From: Thereva unica | Taxonomy: Eukaryota > Arthropoda > Insecta > Diptera > Therevidae | Direction of reading: 5' to 3' | Assembly: GCA_949987705.1 (NCBI GenBank) | Contig: OX465282.1 | Coordinates: forward strand, 88,524,070-88,588,069 | DNA length: 64,000 nt | Shown: positions 36,530-47,455 of the stretch, in pieces | How the letters are laid out: each line of letters starts with the position of its first letter | Numbering within the stretch: position 1 is the first letter of the stretch | The notes under the pieces: model-generated | The model's database searches: none | What the model was told of the DNA's origin: nothing | The model's input: only the letters and a program-made list of their open reading frames with translations | Made by a program: the position numbers and the translations under genes

Positions 36530-37345
36530 TTGACATGAACGACTACAATATTTTACATAATAGTACAATCTTTGAAGAAAATTTTAAGCTCTCCAACGTT
36601 GATCCAGCGAAATCCATGGACCAAGAGGAACGTTTTTACAAGAACGTATTTTACACGGAAACTGTTCCATATTTCGCAACAAAAATTCCACAATTTTTTC
36701 AGCCATTAAGAAGCAATATTTGTACCAAATAACAAATATGTAAGTGGCTTTAAACAAAAGTTATTAACAAATCAAAAAAACGTCATTTTCGACAGTTTTT
36801 CCCGTTTTTCTCCATGTTTTTCGCCTTAAAGCTATAACTCAATATACATCAATCGAAAGATAATTTGAATAGCTACAACTTTATAATTTGATTTTTTTCG
36901 ATCCGAGGACGCGTTTTTATTTTATTCGCTAAAAAGCGTTTTTTTACACTTTTTTTAGGTTAGGTTCGCCATTCCAAATTCCGAAAAAAAGACGCTATCT
37001 TTTTTAGAATTTTTTTCCTATATGATCATATTTCTTGTTTCCTGTTGGCAATTATTTGATGGATTTGTGTAGATGATTGGACTAGGATAGCGTTTTTTGA
37101 CACCTGTCGAGTGTCAGGGATTTCGCGGGCTGGGTACCGTTATCAAATTGGCACCATTTGCCGAAGGATCAGTATCCTCAGTGCCAGACGGTCCAACGAT
37201 AATATCGGTTACGCGCCATTCCAAAATCCGAAAAAGAAAACGCTATCTTTTTTAGAATTTTTTTCCCTATATGACCATATATTTTGGTCCTGTTGGCAAT
37301 TAACGCAAAAATTACATGGAGATATTTTAGATTGATTGGACTATA
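36530..37345. repeat. Partial copies of the foldback family
   Basis: 36555-36650 matches 6395-6490. 36845-37082 is related to the right half of 24588-25253 (CGATCCGAGGACGCG, TTAGGTTCGCCATTCC, ending GATTGGACTA). A second copy of the terminal ~140 bp follows at 37203-37345. It appears to be a rearranged, partly duplicated member of the hairpin family. Confidence 0.65.
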
Positions 37346-37574
37346 TGGCCTGAGTCGACGGCTGAAGTAGGAATTTGCATCTCGCATTGTAATACCTGTT
37401 GGCAATTAGGAATATATGTGGTTATTCCAACGCAGATTATCGGTTAAGGGTAGCCAAGGGTAAAAAGCAAATATTAAGCCCTTAGGTCACACCCGTATAC
37501 TGAAGCTAGAGAAAAAGTATGTTACATGTAGAGGTTTTATTAGAATTCGAACGCTCTGAATTCAAAACTTCTTC

Positions 37575-37780
37575 TTTAACGGCTCTACAAGCGGGATTCT
37601 GTCCTGGCCTCTGGCAACTGTTCTCTCGACCTATCCCGATTCTGAGCCTATGTCATCCAGTTTGGCATCCCTAAGCTCTGAGCGTCTCTGGTCTACGCCA
37701 TCCTTCCAGCGAATGTTGGGGCTCCCTCGCTGTCGCACCCCATACCCCTTACCACATAGAACTTCCCGATGAGGTTCATC
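37575..37780 (-). pseudogene. Possible LINE C-terminal scrap
   Basis: The minus strand reads a RQRGSPNIRWKDGVDQ segment and then VERTVARGQDR, resembling the GRPxxRWxD block and C-terminal end of RTE-like LINEs. It is short and the assignment is weak. Confidence 0.4.
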
Positions 37781-38349
37781 TCAAAGATTATCTATTACAA
37801 TAAGATGTGACACTCTCGACGTTTTCGCTTATCTATTTTTGACCTTGGTACCGTTATTTAAACGACCTTGCCGGAATTATAATAAATAGATAGCGATAGA
37901 AAAGCCATTTGTAAGAAAAGGATGCAATATGATGAAGAACGAAGAGGAAATGAACACAATTTTTACAGGGTGTGCATATAATTTAATGAAATTTTTTGGT
38001 TTAAAATTAAATTCTTAAATTCTCCTAAACCAATAATTTTTTCTTTGCTTTTATCAAAATATAAATAGGTTTAAAGGGAAATTTCGTCTAAGCAAATTAT
38101 ACAGTTTTTTGTCATGTTTGGTAAATTTTGAATTTTTAATTTTAACGAAGTGAACAAGCCTTCGTGGATACCGGCACCGGAGGGCCAGTTTTGAATGAAT
38201 CCTTAGAGTCCTTTTGGACGGAAGATTCATATTTTTTGCCAAAAAATGGTAGGCGGAAGGTGCTATAAAATATACACTCAAGCAAATTTTTTTTAAATAT
38301 TCGAATATCTCCAACCTCTAGGTGTATGTTGAAGATTTTTTACGTGGTT
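37781..38349. other. No recognised feature
   Basis: A+T-rich, with no domain-bearing frame. Confidence 0.4.
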
Positions 38350-38354
38350 TTCAA

Positions 38355-38941
38355 TTATGCGTGCTTATTCACCAGGTAAAACGCGTTTTGCTTTCTGTAT
38401 AAATGAAGCATCACTTTCCTTATCTTTTCGCAACTCTTCAAATCTTCAAATCTTTTTAAATCGTCGCACTCCTTTCGCAATTTTGTTACGTCATCTTCCG
38501 TAAATTTTCCCTTACTATCTGTTTGTGTATATATTGTAGGAAATATCGCGTTATCATTATCATTACCCATGCATGCATTGTGCTGTAGAAGTTTCCGCAA
38601 TTGGCGTTGGCGTATCTACACTTTTTGGCGGGACCAACAAAGCATTATCCAGAATTATAACTTTGCAAGTAGTTTCTTCTGGAATTGAATTTGAAGCGCT
38701 TAGCGCTTTTAGCTTTTAGCGCTGGATACGCCTTTCGTTTTAACCGATTTGTTTTTTTTTTAAAGCATATTTTCATCGAAGGGCTTTTCACACACCCGGT
38801 AATCTTCCGACAATTTTACATTTAGCATATCCGTTTTATTTAAATTCCCCAACCATATTGCTCTCCTAGCACTATTCACCGGTAATTTAAAAAATTTCAC
38901 TTCTAAACTGTCATTTTTTTGGCACCACATATCAAACACAT
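38355..38941 (-). pseudogene. THAP-domain protein relic (P-element-like?)
   Basis: From ATG 38941 the minus strand reads MCLICG, then after a frameshift FKLPVNSARRAIWLGNLNK and YRVCEKPFDENML. This fits the THAP zinc finger (C2, FPxNxxRRxxW, then C and H), with the final CxxHF changed to CEKPF, so the zinc ligand His is lost. Further down an LKRKAYPAL-like block and a charged, possibly coiled-coil frame (38600-38355) follow. The arrangement suggests a decayed P-element/THAP9-type protein, but no transposase core is visible. Confidence 0.5.
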
Positions 38942-39260
38942 AATATGGTGCTTACCCATTTTTAAAAATATTTCGAGAGTAAAAAAATGAATAAAATAAT
39001 TTCTAAAAACTAATTAAATGCAATCAATATTTCTTACCCCGAAATTTCGCAGTCTTTACAACGCAAAGGAACCAGTTGGTTCTGGGTCGCTTATAAAAAT
39101 TCATAAAAAGCTCTTTGAAAACTATACCCGCACCACAAAGCAACGTCTAACACTCTCTTTTAGTTTACTATTTATAAAAATACTTCAAATAGAAATACTT
39201 CAAATAATTCGGTTACAATTTTGTATTAAAATGAAATAATTTACTGCGTAATCTTATTTA

Positions 39261-41564
39261 CTAGCATAAAACCCGCGTGCCTTGCAACGCCTTTAAATAA
39301 AAACTGTTTATTATGTGCAATGTTTTCCTTCAAAAAAAAAAACAAACCAAAATGTCAGCTGTTATTATCCCTAAAAGGGTTTATTATAGTGCACTTTTTT
39401 AATAAATATGGTAAACAAATTGCTGCGTATATCACCTCTGCTCAACAAATCTGCAAGTTTTAAAGCAAAGATTGGCATGTTTATGTCATCAAGAGAAGTG
39501 ACATTTTAGGTTTTGACGAACGTTCGTTAAGTTTGTTCGCCTATTTACGTGGGTGCAAGAAATTATGAAGCAATCACAAATGAATATTAAATAAAGTGAA
39601 TTTCGAGTCATTCATTTCTACGTGATTATAGGCATGCACTGTCAAAATTTCAGCCCTTCAGCTTCAGAGGTTTGGGTTAACCCAATTTCACCCCCTTATG
39701 GGATGAATTTCGAGTAATCGCCTCTTAGTGGATGTCCACGTCATTATAGGGATGCACTGTCGAAATTTCAGCCCTATAGCTCCAGTAGTTTGGTAACCCC
39801 ATTTCACTGCGTTAGGGGATGAATTTAGAAAAATCGCTTCTTAGTGAATGTCCACGTCATTATAGAGATGCACTGTCAAAATTAAAGCCCTTCAGCTCCA
39901 GCGGTTTGGGTTAACCCCATTTAACCCCCTTAGGGGATAAATTTCAAAAAATCGCTCCTAAGTGGATGTCCACGTCATTATAGGGATGCACGGTCAAAAT
40001 TAAAGCAATTCAGCTTCAGCGGTGTGGGTTAACCCCATTTCACCCCCTTAGGGGATGAATTTCGAAAAATTGCTTCTTAGTGGATGTCCACGTCATTAAA
40101 GGTATGCACTGTCAAAATTTCAGCCCTATAGCTCCAGCGGTTTGGGTAAAGCCTATTTCACCCCCCTAGGGGATGAATTTCGAAAAATCGCTTTATAGTG
40201 GATGTCCACGCCATTATGGGGATGCACTGTCAAAATTTCAGCCCTATAAATTTAGCGGTTTGGAAAAACCCCATTTCACCCCCTTAGGGGATGAATTTCG
40301 AAAAATCGATTCTTAGTGGATGTCCACGTCATTGAAGGGATGCACTGTCAAAATTTTAGCCCTATAGTTCCAGCGGTTTGGGTTAACCCCATTCCTCCCC
40401 CCCTTAGGGGATGAATTTCGAAAAATCGCTTTTTAGTGGATGTCCACATCATTATAGGGATGCACTGTCAAAATTACAGCCCTATAGCTTTAGCGGTTTG
40501 GTAAAACCCGATTTCACTCCCTTAGGGGATGAATTTCGAAAAATCGATTCTTAGTGGATGTCCACGTCATTGAAGGGATGCACTGTCAAAATTTTAGCCC
40601 TATAGCTCCAGCGGTTTGGGTTAACCCCATTTCACCCCCTTAGGGGATGAATTTCGAAAAATCGATTCTTAGTGGATGTACACGTCATTGAAGGGATGCA
40701 CTGTCAAAATTTCAGCCCTATAGCTCCAGCGGTTTGAGTAAACCCCATTTCACTCCCTTAGGGGATGAATTTCGAAAAATCGCTTTAATAGTGGATGACC
40801 ACGCCATTATAGGGATGCACTGTCAAAATTACAGCCCTATAGCTTTAGCGGTTTGGTAAAACCCGATTTCACCCCCTTAGGGGATAAATTTCGAAAAATC
40901 GCTTTAATAGTGGATGACCACGCCATTATAGGGATGCACTGTCAAAATTTCAGCCCTATAGCTCCAGCGGTTTGGGTAAACCCCATTTCACCACCCCCTT
41001 AGGGGATGAATTTCGTAAAATCGCTTCTTAGTGGATGTCCACGTCATTATAGGGATGCACTGTCAAAATTTCAGCCTTATAGCTCCAGCGGTTTTGATTT
41101 GACCCTATTTCACCCCCTTAGGGGATGAATTTCGAAAAATCGCTAGGGATGCACTGTCAAAAATTTCAGCCCTTTAGCTCTAGCGGTTTAGGTTGTGCGT
41201 TGTCTGTCAGTCAGTTACTTTTTATGCAATAGAAAAAAAGTAAAGAAAAAAAATCCCCTTACAACTTATTGAGCCCCATTTCACCCCCTTCAACCCTTTT
41301 TTCCCAAAAAAAAGTAGCCTATGTCCGTCTCCAAGGTCTAAACTATGTCTGTTGCAAATTTCATCAAAATCGGTCCAGCGGTTTAGGCGTGAAAGCGTAA
41401 CATACAATATGCAATATTCAGCTACAGACTTCCAATTGCTGAATATTGCAGAATGACCGCAGTTCTGCGTTTCCGAAAAGGCCCACAGACAGACAGACAG
41501 ACAGACAGACAGATAGACAGACAGATAGACAGAGTTACTTTCGCATTTATAATATTAGTAAGGA
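39261..41564 (-). mobile_element. Non-autonomous Helitron-like element with internal minisatellite
   Basis: Read on the minus strand it starts TCCTTACTAATATTATAAAT at 41564, preceded by A, and ends GGGTTTTATGCTAG at 39261, followed by T. This is the Helitron pattern of A|TC...CTAG|T. Near the start is an AGAC/AGAT microsatellite (about 41480-41531, plus sense). Most of the interior is a ~118-bp tandem array. There is no Rep/helicase coding. The plus-strand left end (39261-39600) is nearly repeated at 63234-63560. Confidence 0.7.
39602..41190. repeat. Tandem array of ~118-bp units (about 14)
   Basis: The unit core is GGGATGCACTGTCAAAATTT, then CCCTATAGCTCCAGCGGTTTGG, CACCCCCTTAGGGGATGAA and CGAAAAATCGCTTCTTAGTG. 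Successive TGCACTGTC starts at 39635, 39753, 39869 and 39987 give spacings of 116-118, later up to about 122. Units diverge by a few to ten percent or so by eye. The array resumes at 63560. There are no unique spacers, so this is not a CRISPR. Confidence 0.95.
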
Positions 41565-42055
41565 TTAAATTTTTTTTGGATCAAGCTGTAACCTTGCTGG
41601 TTATCTGCACTAACACGAGTGTGATCGCTCCAGGTCGCCTTTAAAACTATGGGGTGAAAAAATTCTCAAGTTGTTATGCGTGTAGGGGTTTCACATGTGT
41701 TTCATTTATTTCAATTCCACATTTCCCTATGATTTACATTGCGCGAACTGCTTGAGAATGAACAACTAATACCATGACGATTGCTCCAGGTCGCCTTTAA
41801 AAATGCATTATGAAAAAATGTGACTTTATTTATTGTACACATTTTATGGGTGTGGCGTAACTTATGTGATGTTGTTTCGTACCCTTTATTTTTTATGGGA
41901 ATTTTCATAAGGGAATTAATTAGAAAAAAAGCACTGTAGCTATTCTTTTTCAACTAATAGGAGATTTTTGTTGATGTGGTTATAAGTAATTGTAAATGTG
42001 TTAGTAAATCAAGAGTGTCACATCTTATTGAAAATAGATAATCTTTGGTTCATCT
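41565..42055. other. No gene; a repeated 20-bp motif
   Basis: GCTCCAGGTCGCCTTTAAAA occurs at about 41627-41646 and again at 41783-41802, both in similar contexts (after TGATCG or CGATT, before an A-rich run with GTGAAAAAA or ATGAAAAAA). No coding potential is seen. Confidence 0.5.
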
Positions 42056-42330
42056 TCACTCATACGAGCTAGATGCCCTGTCCACCACACCGAGCTTTAT
42101 TTTCTTCACACCTATGGATATGTCGCGATAGCGCTCGTAGATCTCGTCATTGTAGAGTCTCGGGAATCGTCCTTTTTCACATACGGGACCAACAATCCGA
42201 AGTATTTTCCTCTCGAACACGGCCAAGAGGTTTGAGTGCTTTTTGATAAGCATCCACGTTTCGGATGCCTATGTGAATTAAACACTAACATGGGTAAATG
42301 AGGGGTGCTCAGCAGGGCTTTCATAGAAGC
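42056..42330 (-). pseudogene. RTE-like LINE C-terminal scrap
   Basis: The minus strand reads VFERKILRIVGPVCEKGRF and YNDEIYERYRDISI (42253-42056), the FERKILR block of RTE-like LINE C-termini. A frameshift separates it from an upstream piece to 42330. Confidence 0.75.
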
Positions 42331-42420
42331 TCAGGAGCATCGGTAGACAATGTGGGTTTTAGATTCGACGTTTTAAAGAGAAGTTCAAACCAGTTCTTGC
42401 GACCAATACCAATAGCTGGG

Positions 42421-42690
42421 AGTTAGGAGCCTCGAGGTTAAGGCGCCCGACTACTATCGCAGAGGTCAGCAATTCAAATCGACTCCGGAATGGTCCTTCG
42501 TAATTTCTTCTTTCACCTTTTCACTTTTCTTTTTTCTTGTCTACCATCTACATATAAAAATTATCTTTCCCTTCTCCTGCCTTCGTCTGAAAGCATAAAA
42601 ACGACGAAGCCATCCTTGGATCGATTAGCGAAGTCAGTGTTCTGTCGCAGGTAGTATTGGATGGGAGCGTTTTCAGTTCTTTAACTCTTT
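42421..42690 (+). mobile_element. tRNA-derived SINE
   Basis: The head contains an A-box-like GAGCCTCGAGGTTAAGGCGC (42427-42446) and a B-box-like GCAATTCAAATCGAC (42470-42484) at tRNA-like spacing, which are internal pol III promoter elements. The body includes a GTAGTATTGGATGGGA segment (42650-42665) like the 3' part of 5S rRNA. No tRNA acceptor stem closes, so it is not a working tRNA gene. The 3' limit is approximate. Confidence 0.6.
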
Positions 42691-43063
42691 TGTCTAGTAT
42701 CTATCCGAATCGAGTTTCCTGCCTGATATTACACAGAATAATAGAATCATTGAGAGAACAAAAGTGGCTTTACCTCTGAGCACCCGAGTTTTTCACATAA
42801 TAAAGTCTGCAAAGGGGGTGTCATGCTTTGTTTTCTAGAATATTCAAACAAGATCAAAAGCCTTGTACACTTTTTCAGTCTATGTACTCGATTAGACAGG
42901 CAAGAAGATTGCCAGTATGTCTTTTTGATTTATTGGCGTACTGCTTGCCATTTTCAAGATATTCTATGCTATTTTACATTATTGTCACTGCAAATCTTAG
43001 CTTTTGAAAGTGTGTTATTATTTCAAAAGGCTAAAGTATTTTATTTTGACGTCACCCATTTGA
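42691..43063. other. No recognised feature
   Basis: One 84-codon open frame (42823-43077) has no motif. Confidence 0.4.
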
Positions 43064-43951
43064 TTAGGTTAGGTTAGGTTAGATATGCCTGATCTGCTGG
43101 AGCACAGCCCAAAAACTTAGGCCTAAGGGAGAGGCCCGTTGGGATGCCATAGTGATCCCACTTATTGAATCTTCTTAGTTACGGGATCCCAAACTTTGGG
43201 ACTTCTTGGTGGTCTCGTCTACCGAGGCTTAGCAGTGAGGTGGTCCGCCTGAGATCGTAGGAGGACCAAGTCATTTTGGCCAAGGAATATTTGTTAAGAT
43301 CTCTCCAATGCTTTTCCGCTAGTTGCATTGTGCGGTGTTTGCATAAGGCAGCCCAAAGCATACCAACCATTTCCTTTCCAGGAAGGAGAGAGGCAGTCGT
43401 GCTTGAAATCTCCGCTTGGTATACCCGGGTAGTAAGAAGGAGACTTCAATCGCAAGTTCCGGTGAGAAACTCCTCCTTCCACTCGACCCTCGAGCTTAGA
43501 GCCATCAGTGAAGAAGTTTATGGCATCTTTAATACTATGTGTTCTATTACCCCATTCACGACGTGACGGGATATAGACTTCGTAGTTCTTCGTAAAGATG
43601 ACCTCGGATGTGCGAAAATCGGTTTCTGTGGGAATATTGCCCGAGTTTAGCACTTTAAAGTGCCCTCCTCTTATTCCTGTCCAAGATCCAGATTCTTTTA
43701 TTCTAAGCGCTGCGATAGTCGTATTTTACCTTGCCACAAGGGTTAACGGAGGGAGGTATAACATAAAGTTTGTGTGGAGCGAAGTGGCCCTATTATGAAT
43801 AATTCCGCACATCTTTGCACTTTCTGTAGTGCACAGTGAACTTATTTAAGGTTAGCCACCATACTAAGACCCCGTATAGGAGTATTGGACGGACAATCGC
43901 TGTATACATCCATCGTACTATGTTAGGGGAGAAACACCATTTCTTTATGGA
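43064..43951 (-). mobile_element. I-like LINE, RNase H and 3' end
   Basis: The minus strand reads a PNIVRWMYTAIVRPILLYG-like block at about 43930-43875, then frame-shifted pieces: FRTSEVIFTKNYEVYIPSRR, INFFTDGSKLEG (the first catalytic Asp of RNase H) and HWRDLNKYSLAKMTWSSYDL. The element ends in a CCTAA run (minus sense; TTAGG repeats at 43064-43081). The upstream RT part lies at 46336-46985. The CR1-like LINE of 43952-46335 separates them. Confidence 0.8.
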
Positions 43952-46335
43952 TTTTTTTTTTGCAAGAGAAAAGAGTTTTTTATGTGGAAGTGCTCAGCTC
44001 AGGAGTCACCCTTTGTACTACTAGTCGGTCATGTCATTTGTCACGTCGTGGTGCAATGTCTAGCAGTAAGCTTAGTATGGAGGAAGAGGGGGCGGGTTAT
44101 AAAGTGACGGAGGTGGTGATGAGCCCTGCGTTTGATTTCTTGGATGTTGTATGAGCTCGGAAATACTAACTGCGAGAGATTATTCCACAGTCGAGTTGTT
44201 CTATTAACAAACGAATTCATATCTTGTTGAAAGGGGGAGTTGCAGATGGAGAGAATGAGGGCTAATCTGGTTTGCGGGTATAACATTGCCGTGGAGGTAG
44301 GATAGCGTTTAACTTGGAGGAACAGTCACTATGATAGTAGCGATAAAATGCTGTCAATGCTGCTACGTTCCTACGGTGGCTCAGGGGGTCGATGGTGGGG
44401 CAAGCGATATCGTCATCAATTAATTTAAGAGCCCTTTTCTGTACCTTATCTAACCTTGCCAAGGTGGTTATTCAAGCGCCGTCCCAAACGAGGAAGTTGT
44501 ATTAGAGAAGAGGCCGAATGTAGGATTTATAAATGACAGCACGGGCCGATGGCTGGAGTAGGAACTTGCACCTCTTAAGAAATCCCATGCACTGGGATGC
44601 TTGTTTGGCGATTTGGAATATGTGCTCATTCCATAGCAAGTCTTTGGCTAATGTCACGCCTAAGATGTGTAGGGAGGTATCGGCTGTTAGTTTAACTTTA
44701 CCCACTCTCAAGGATGGAGAGCTATTGATCTTTTTGTTTGAAATAAGAGTTCTTGGTTTTTGTGGGTGTGTGTGTGTGAAGCTGTACGAGTACCGTCGCC
44801 AGCGAAGCTGAGAAGTGGATTGGAGGGGATTGAAAGTAGGTCATTTTTAAAGATGAGAAATAGGGCAGGTGATAAAATTGAACACTGGGAGACCCCCGCA
44901 GAGATGGGGTGAGATTCAGATTTAACGCCATCCAAAACTACCTTAATTGAACGGCCGGAAAAAAAACACCCAACCCACTTTGCAGAAGCGAGTCAATTCC
45001 AATAGCTTTGAGCTTAGCTAACAAGGCTGAGTGCCATACTCTATCAGAAGCTTTGGAGATATCCAAAGCAACCAAACAAGATTCACCAGATCCATGCAAA
45101 CTTCGGTTGAGGTGTTCTGTAAGGCAAACTAAAAGATCACCAGTGGATCTTTTTTGTCGGAAGCCGTATTGTTTGTCGTTGATAAGTTGGTTGGATTCTA
45201 GATATCCCATAAGCTCTTTGTTAATTATCGTCCCCATGGTTTTGGAGAGAATAGAAGTAATTGCTATTGGGCGGTAGTTAGAGGGAAGGCTGGGGTCACC
45301 TTTTTTCGGTATGGGCTGCACATGAGTAAGTTTCCAAGAGTGTGGGTAAACTCCGGAGGAGTATGATGAGAAAAAAGTTTGCGCAGAGGTTTAGCCAAAG
45401 GTGAGGCGCATTGTTTTAAGACTATAGGGGGTATATTTTCGGGCCCAGTGGATTTGTTGGCATCGAGCTCCTTGAGGCACCTGTACACCTCTCGAGTCCC
45501 GAGGAAACCCCTATCCATTAAATGAGCGCTGTGCTCAAAAACGCGAGGCCAGGACCGGATCCCGGTTGTAGAGCCGTTAAAGAAGAAGAAGAAGTGCTCA
45601 AAAACAGGGGATAGTGTATCAGTTTCGAGTAAAGAATAATTTGATTCAAACAAGAGATTCTAATAAATCGGCCTTGGATTTGCTGTTTGTTCTTCTCATC
45701 GTGGATGAATGAAGGAGTTGTGGATGAAGTGAAATTTTTCTTAATGGAGCTTACCAAGGACCAGAAGTTCTTGCTACCTGAGGTTGCAATAAGGAGTTTA
45801 CTTCTCAACTTGCTGTCAAATGAATTTTTGACATTCCTAATGGTGACTTTACAGGAATTTCTTAGTTTTATATACTCTGCACGGAGCGATTCACTCGGGG
45901 AGCTCTTGTAAGCTCGAAAGGCGGCTTCATTATTTCTGATTGCATTCATACACTCCCGATTGCACCATCTGTTGGGCCTAGCCTTCACAGATTTAGTAGA
46001 ATGAGGAATGAACAAATGCATTCCTGCCTGTATGATTCTAGTGATACAGATAGCGGCAGACTTGACGTTTTTGGTTCGGAAACACTGGTTCCAGTCAGTA
46101 GATTGGAAAAATTAATAAGCCCCAGCCAATTGGCCTTCCCATAATGCCATACAGTTCTTCGAACTGGTTTGGGAGGGGTGGGAAATCTGAATGGGAAGCT
46201 AGCGCTAACTAAGCAGTGGTCCGAATTGCCGAGAGGTGAATCAACTTCGACGGAGTACCGCGCTGGATGAGAAGTAAAGAAAAGATCAAGGAGGTAGGTT
46301 CCTTGAACAGCAACATCAGGGACTCTTGTGTGATG
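43952..46335 (-). mobile_element. CR1/Jockey-like LINE, 5'-truncated, inserted in the I-like LINE
   Basis: On the minus strand: endonuclease end (SPLGNSDHCLVSASF near 46220), linker (NRWCNRECMNAIRNNEAAFRA), RT with PIPKKGDPSLPSNYRPIA, KQYGFRQKRSTGDLL and VALDISKASDRVW (45321-44938), then ISAGVSQCSILSPALF. The catalytic motif has decayed to FAGDGTRT (expected FADD). C-terminal blocks are LHILGVTLAKDLLWNEHI, ARLDKVQKRALKLIDD and FVNRTTRLWNNL. It ends in poly-A (Ts at 43952-43961). Stops and frameshifts are numerous. Confidence 0.88.
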
Positions 46336-46985
46336 ATCTACAATTTGATGTAATGTTCACTTTCTTAAGGCGCTCTTCTGTGTTCTCATTCCAGAGGAGC
46401 TTCTTGTACAGGGGTACTCTCAGATATTTGGCACCGTTGCTAAATTTGAGCCTGACATTGTTTAGCCGGGGGAGTTAGGCGTGGAGTTTACGGAATTTAT
46501 CTCCTCGTGAAGAGGACTAATTCTGTTTTTTTCAGGGTTAACGCGGAGTCCGCGGGCGGCAGCCCCGTTTGAAAGAGTTAGTAATGATAACAATGTCATC
46601 CGCGTGTCCTTGCGGGGTACCTCTGTTGACGGCCCTTCGGAGCAGTCTCTAAGTCTCACGATCCTGCAGGTAAGCATTTGATGTATAAGAGACACCAGCG
46701 GCGCCTCGATCCTCAGCTTCGACGAGGCTAGGGTAATGGTGTCCGGGAGCACGTTGTTAAACGCTCCCTCTGTGTCAAGGAAATCTACTAATGTGTATTC
46801 TTTGACTTACAAGTGACTTTTCTATGGTTGAAACTAAGAAGTGAAGGGCAGTACCCGTGGATCTGCCCTATGTATAGGCGTGCTGCGCACCCGAGAGTTC
46901 CGAGGCTGGTATGGTATGCTTAATATATTTTTGAATTAGCCTTTCTAGAGTCTTCAATAAAAAGGATGATAGGCTGATTGGCCTG
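46336..46985 (-). mobile_element. I-like LINE, RT part
   Basis: The minus strand reads FP*HRGSV-type remnants of the FLDIEGAF block near 46780, then LPDTITLASSKLRIEAPLVS and HQMLTCRIVRL (46752-46660), a damaged catalytic region and GLRVNPEKNRISPLHEE. At about 46420-46340 it reads GAKYLRVPLYKKLLWNENTE, ERLKK. It continues beyond the insertion at 43951. The YADD box is disrupted. Confidence 0.7.
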
Positions 46986-47455
46986 TAGATATTTTTTAAA
47001 CACATTAAAGTGTTTGTCTACAATGTTAATCAAATGGGCGTCGTCACAATAAAAAACGTTTAAAAGCTCAGATTTCAGTGATGGCTCGATGGGGTTTTTT
47101 TAAAAGAATATAAGTAAAGAAAAAGAACACTCCAACAACCACTGCAACGTCCCTACCGCATAACAGTAGGTAGGGAGGTTTCAGAGGTTGTTGGAGCCAT
47201 CTTTTTCGGAAGGGGCTGAATATGAGCTATATTCTAAGAGTTGGAATAACTCCGGAGATTAAAAATAGATTATTTGTGAGCCAATAACAATAACAACAAG
47301 CGAATAACTTAAAATAACTCCCATTCATTTTTTCCATTATTTATAGGCTACAAATACAAATTTACACATTTACAGCCAACTATATAAAAAGAAACTTGAC
47401 TGCCGCAAGAAAATTATTTATATTACTTTTTTATTTTCAATTATAAAAAATAATT
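46986..47455. other. No gene; small CR1-like scrap
   Basis: 47195-47270 resembles 45295-45360 of the CR1-like LINE (both contain TTTTTTCGG, GGGCTG, GAATAACTCCGGA-type wording). The remainder is A+T-rich 3' flank of GGH copy B. Confidence 0.4.

Noticed and set aside
39602..41190. Regular repeats suggesting a CRISPR array
   Set aside because: Units of ~118 bp are repeated head to tail with no unique spacers, in a eukaryotic transposon with Helitron-like ends.
42427..42495. Functional tRNA gene
   Set aside because: A/B-box-like motifs are present but no acceptor stem or clean cloverleaf closes; the SINE reading fits better.
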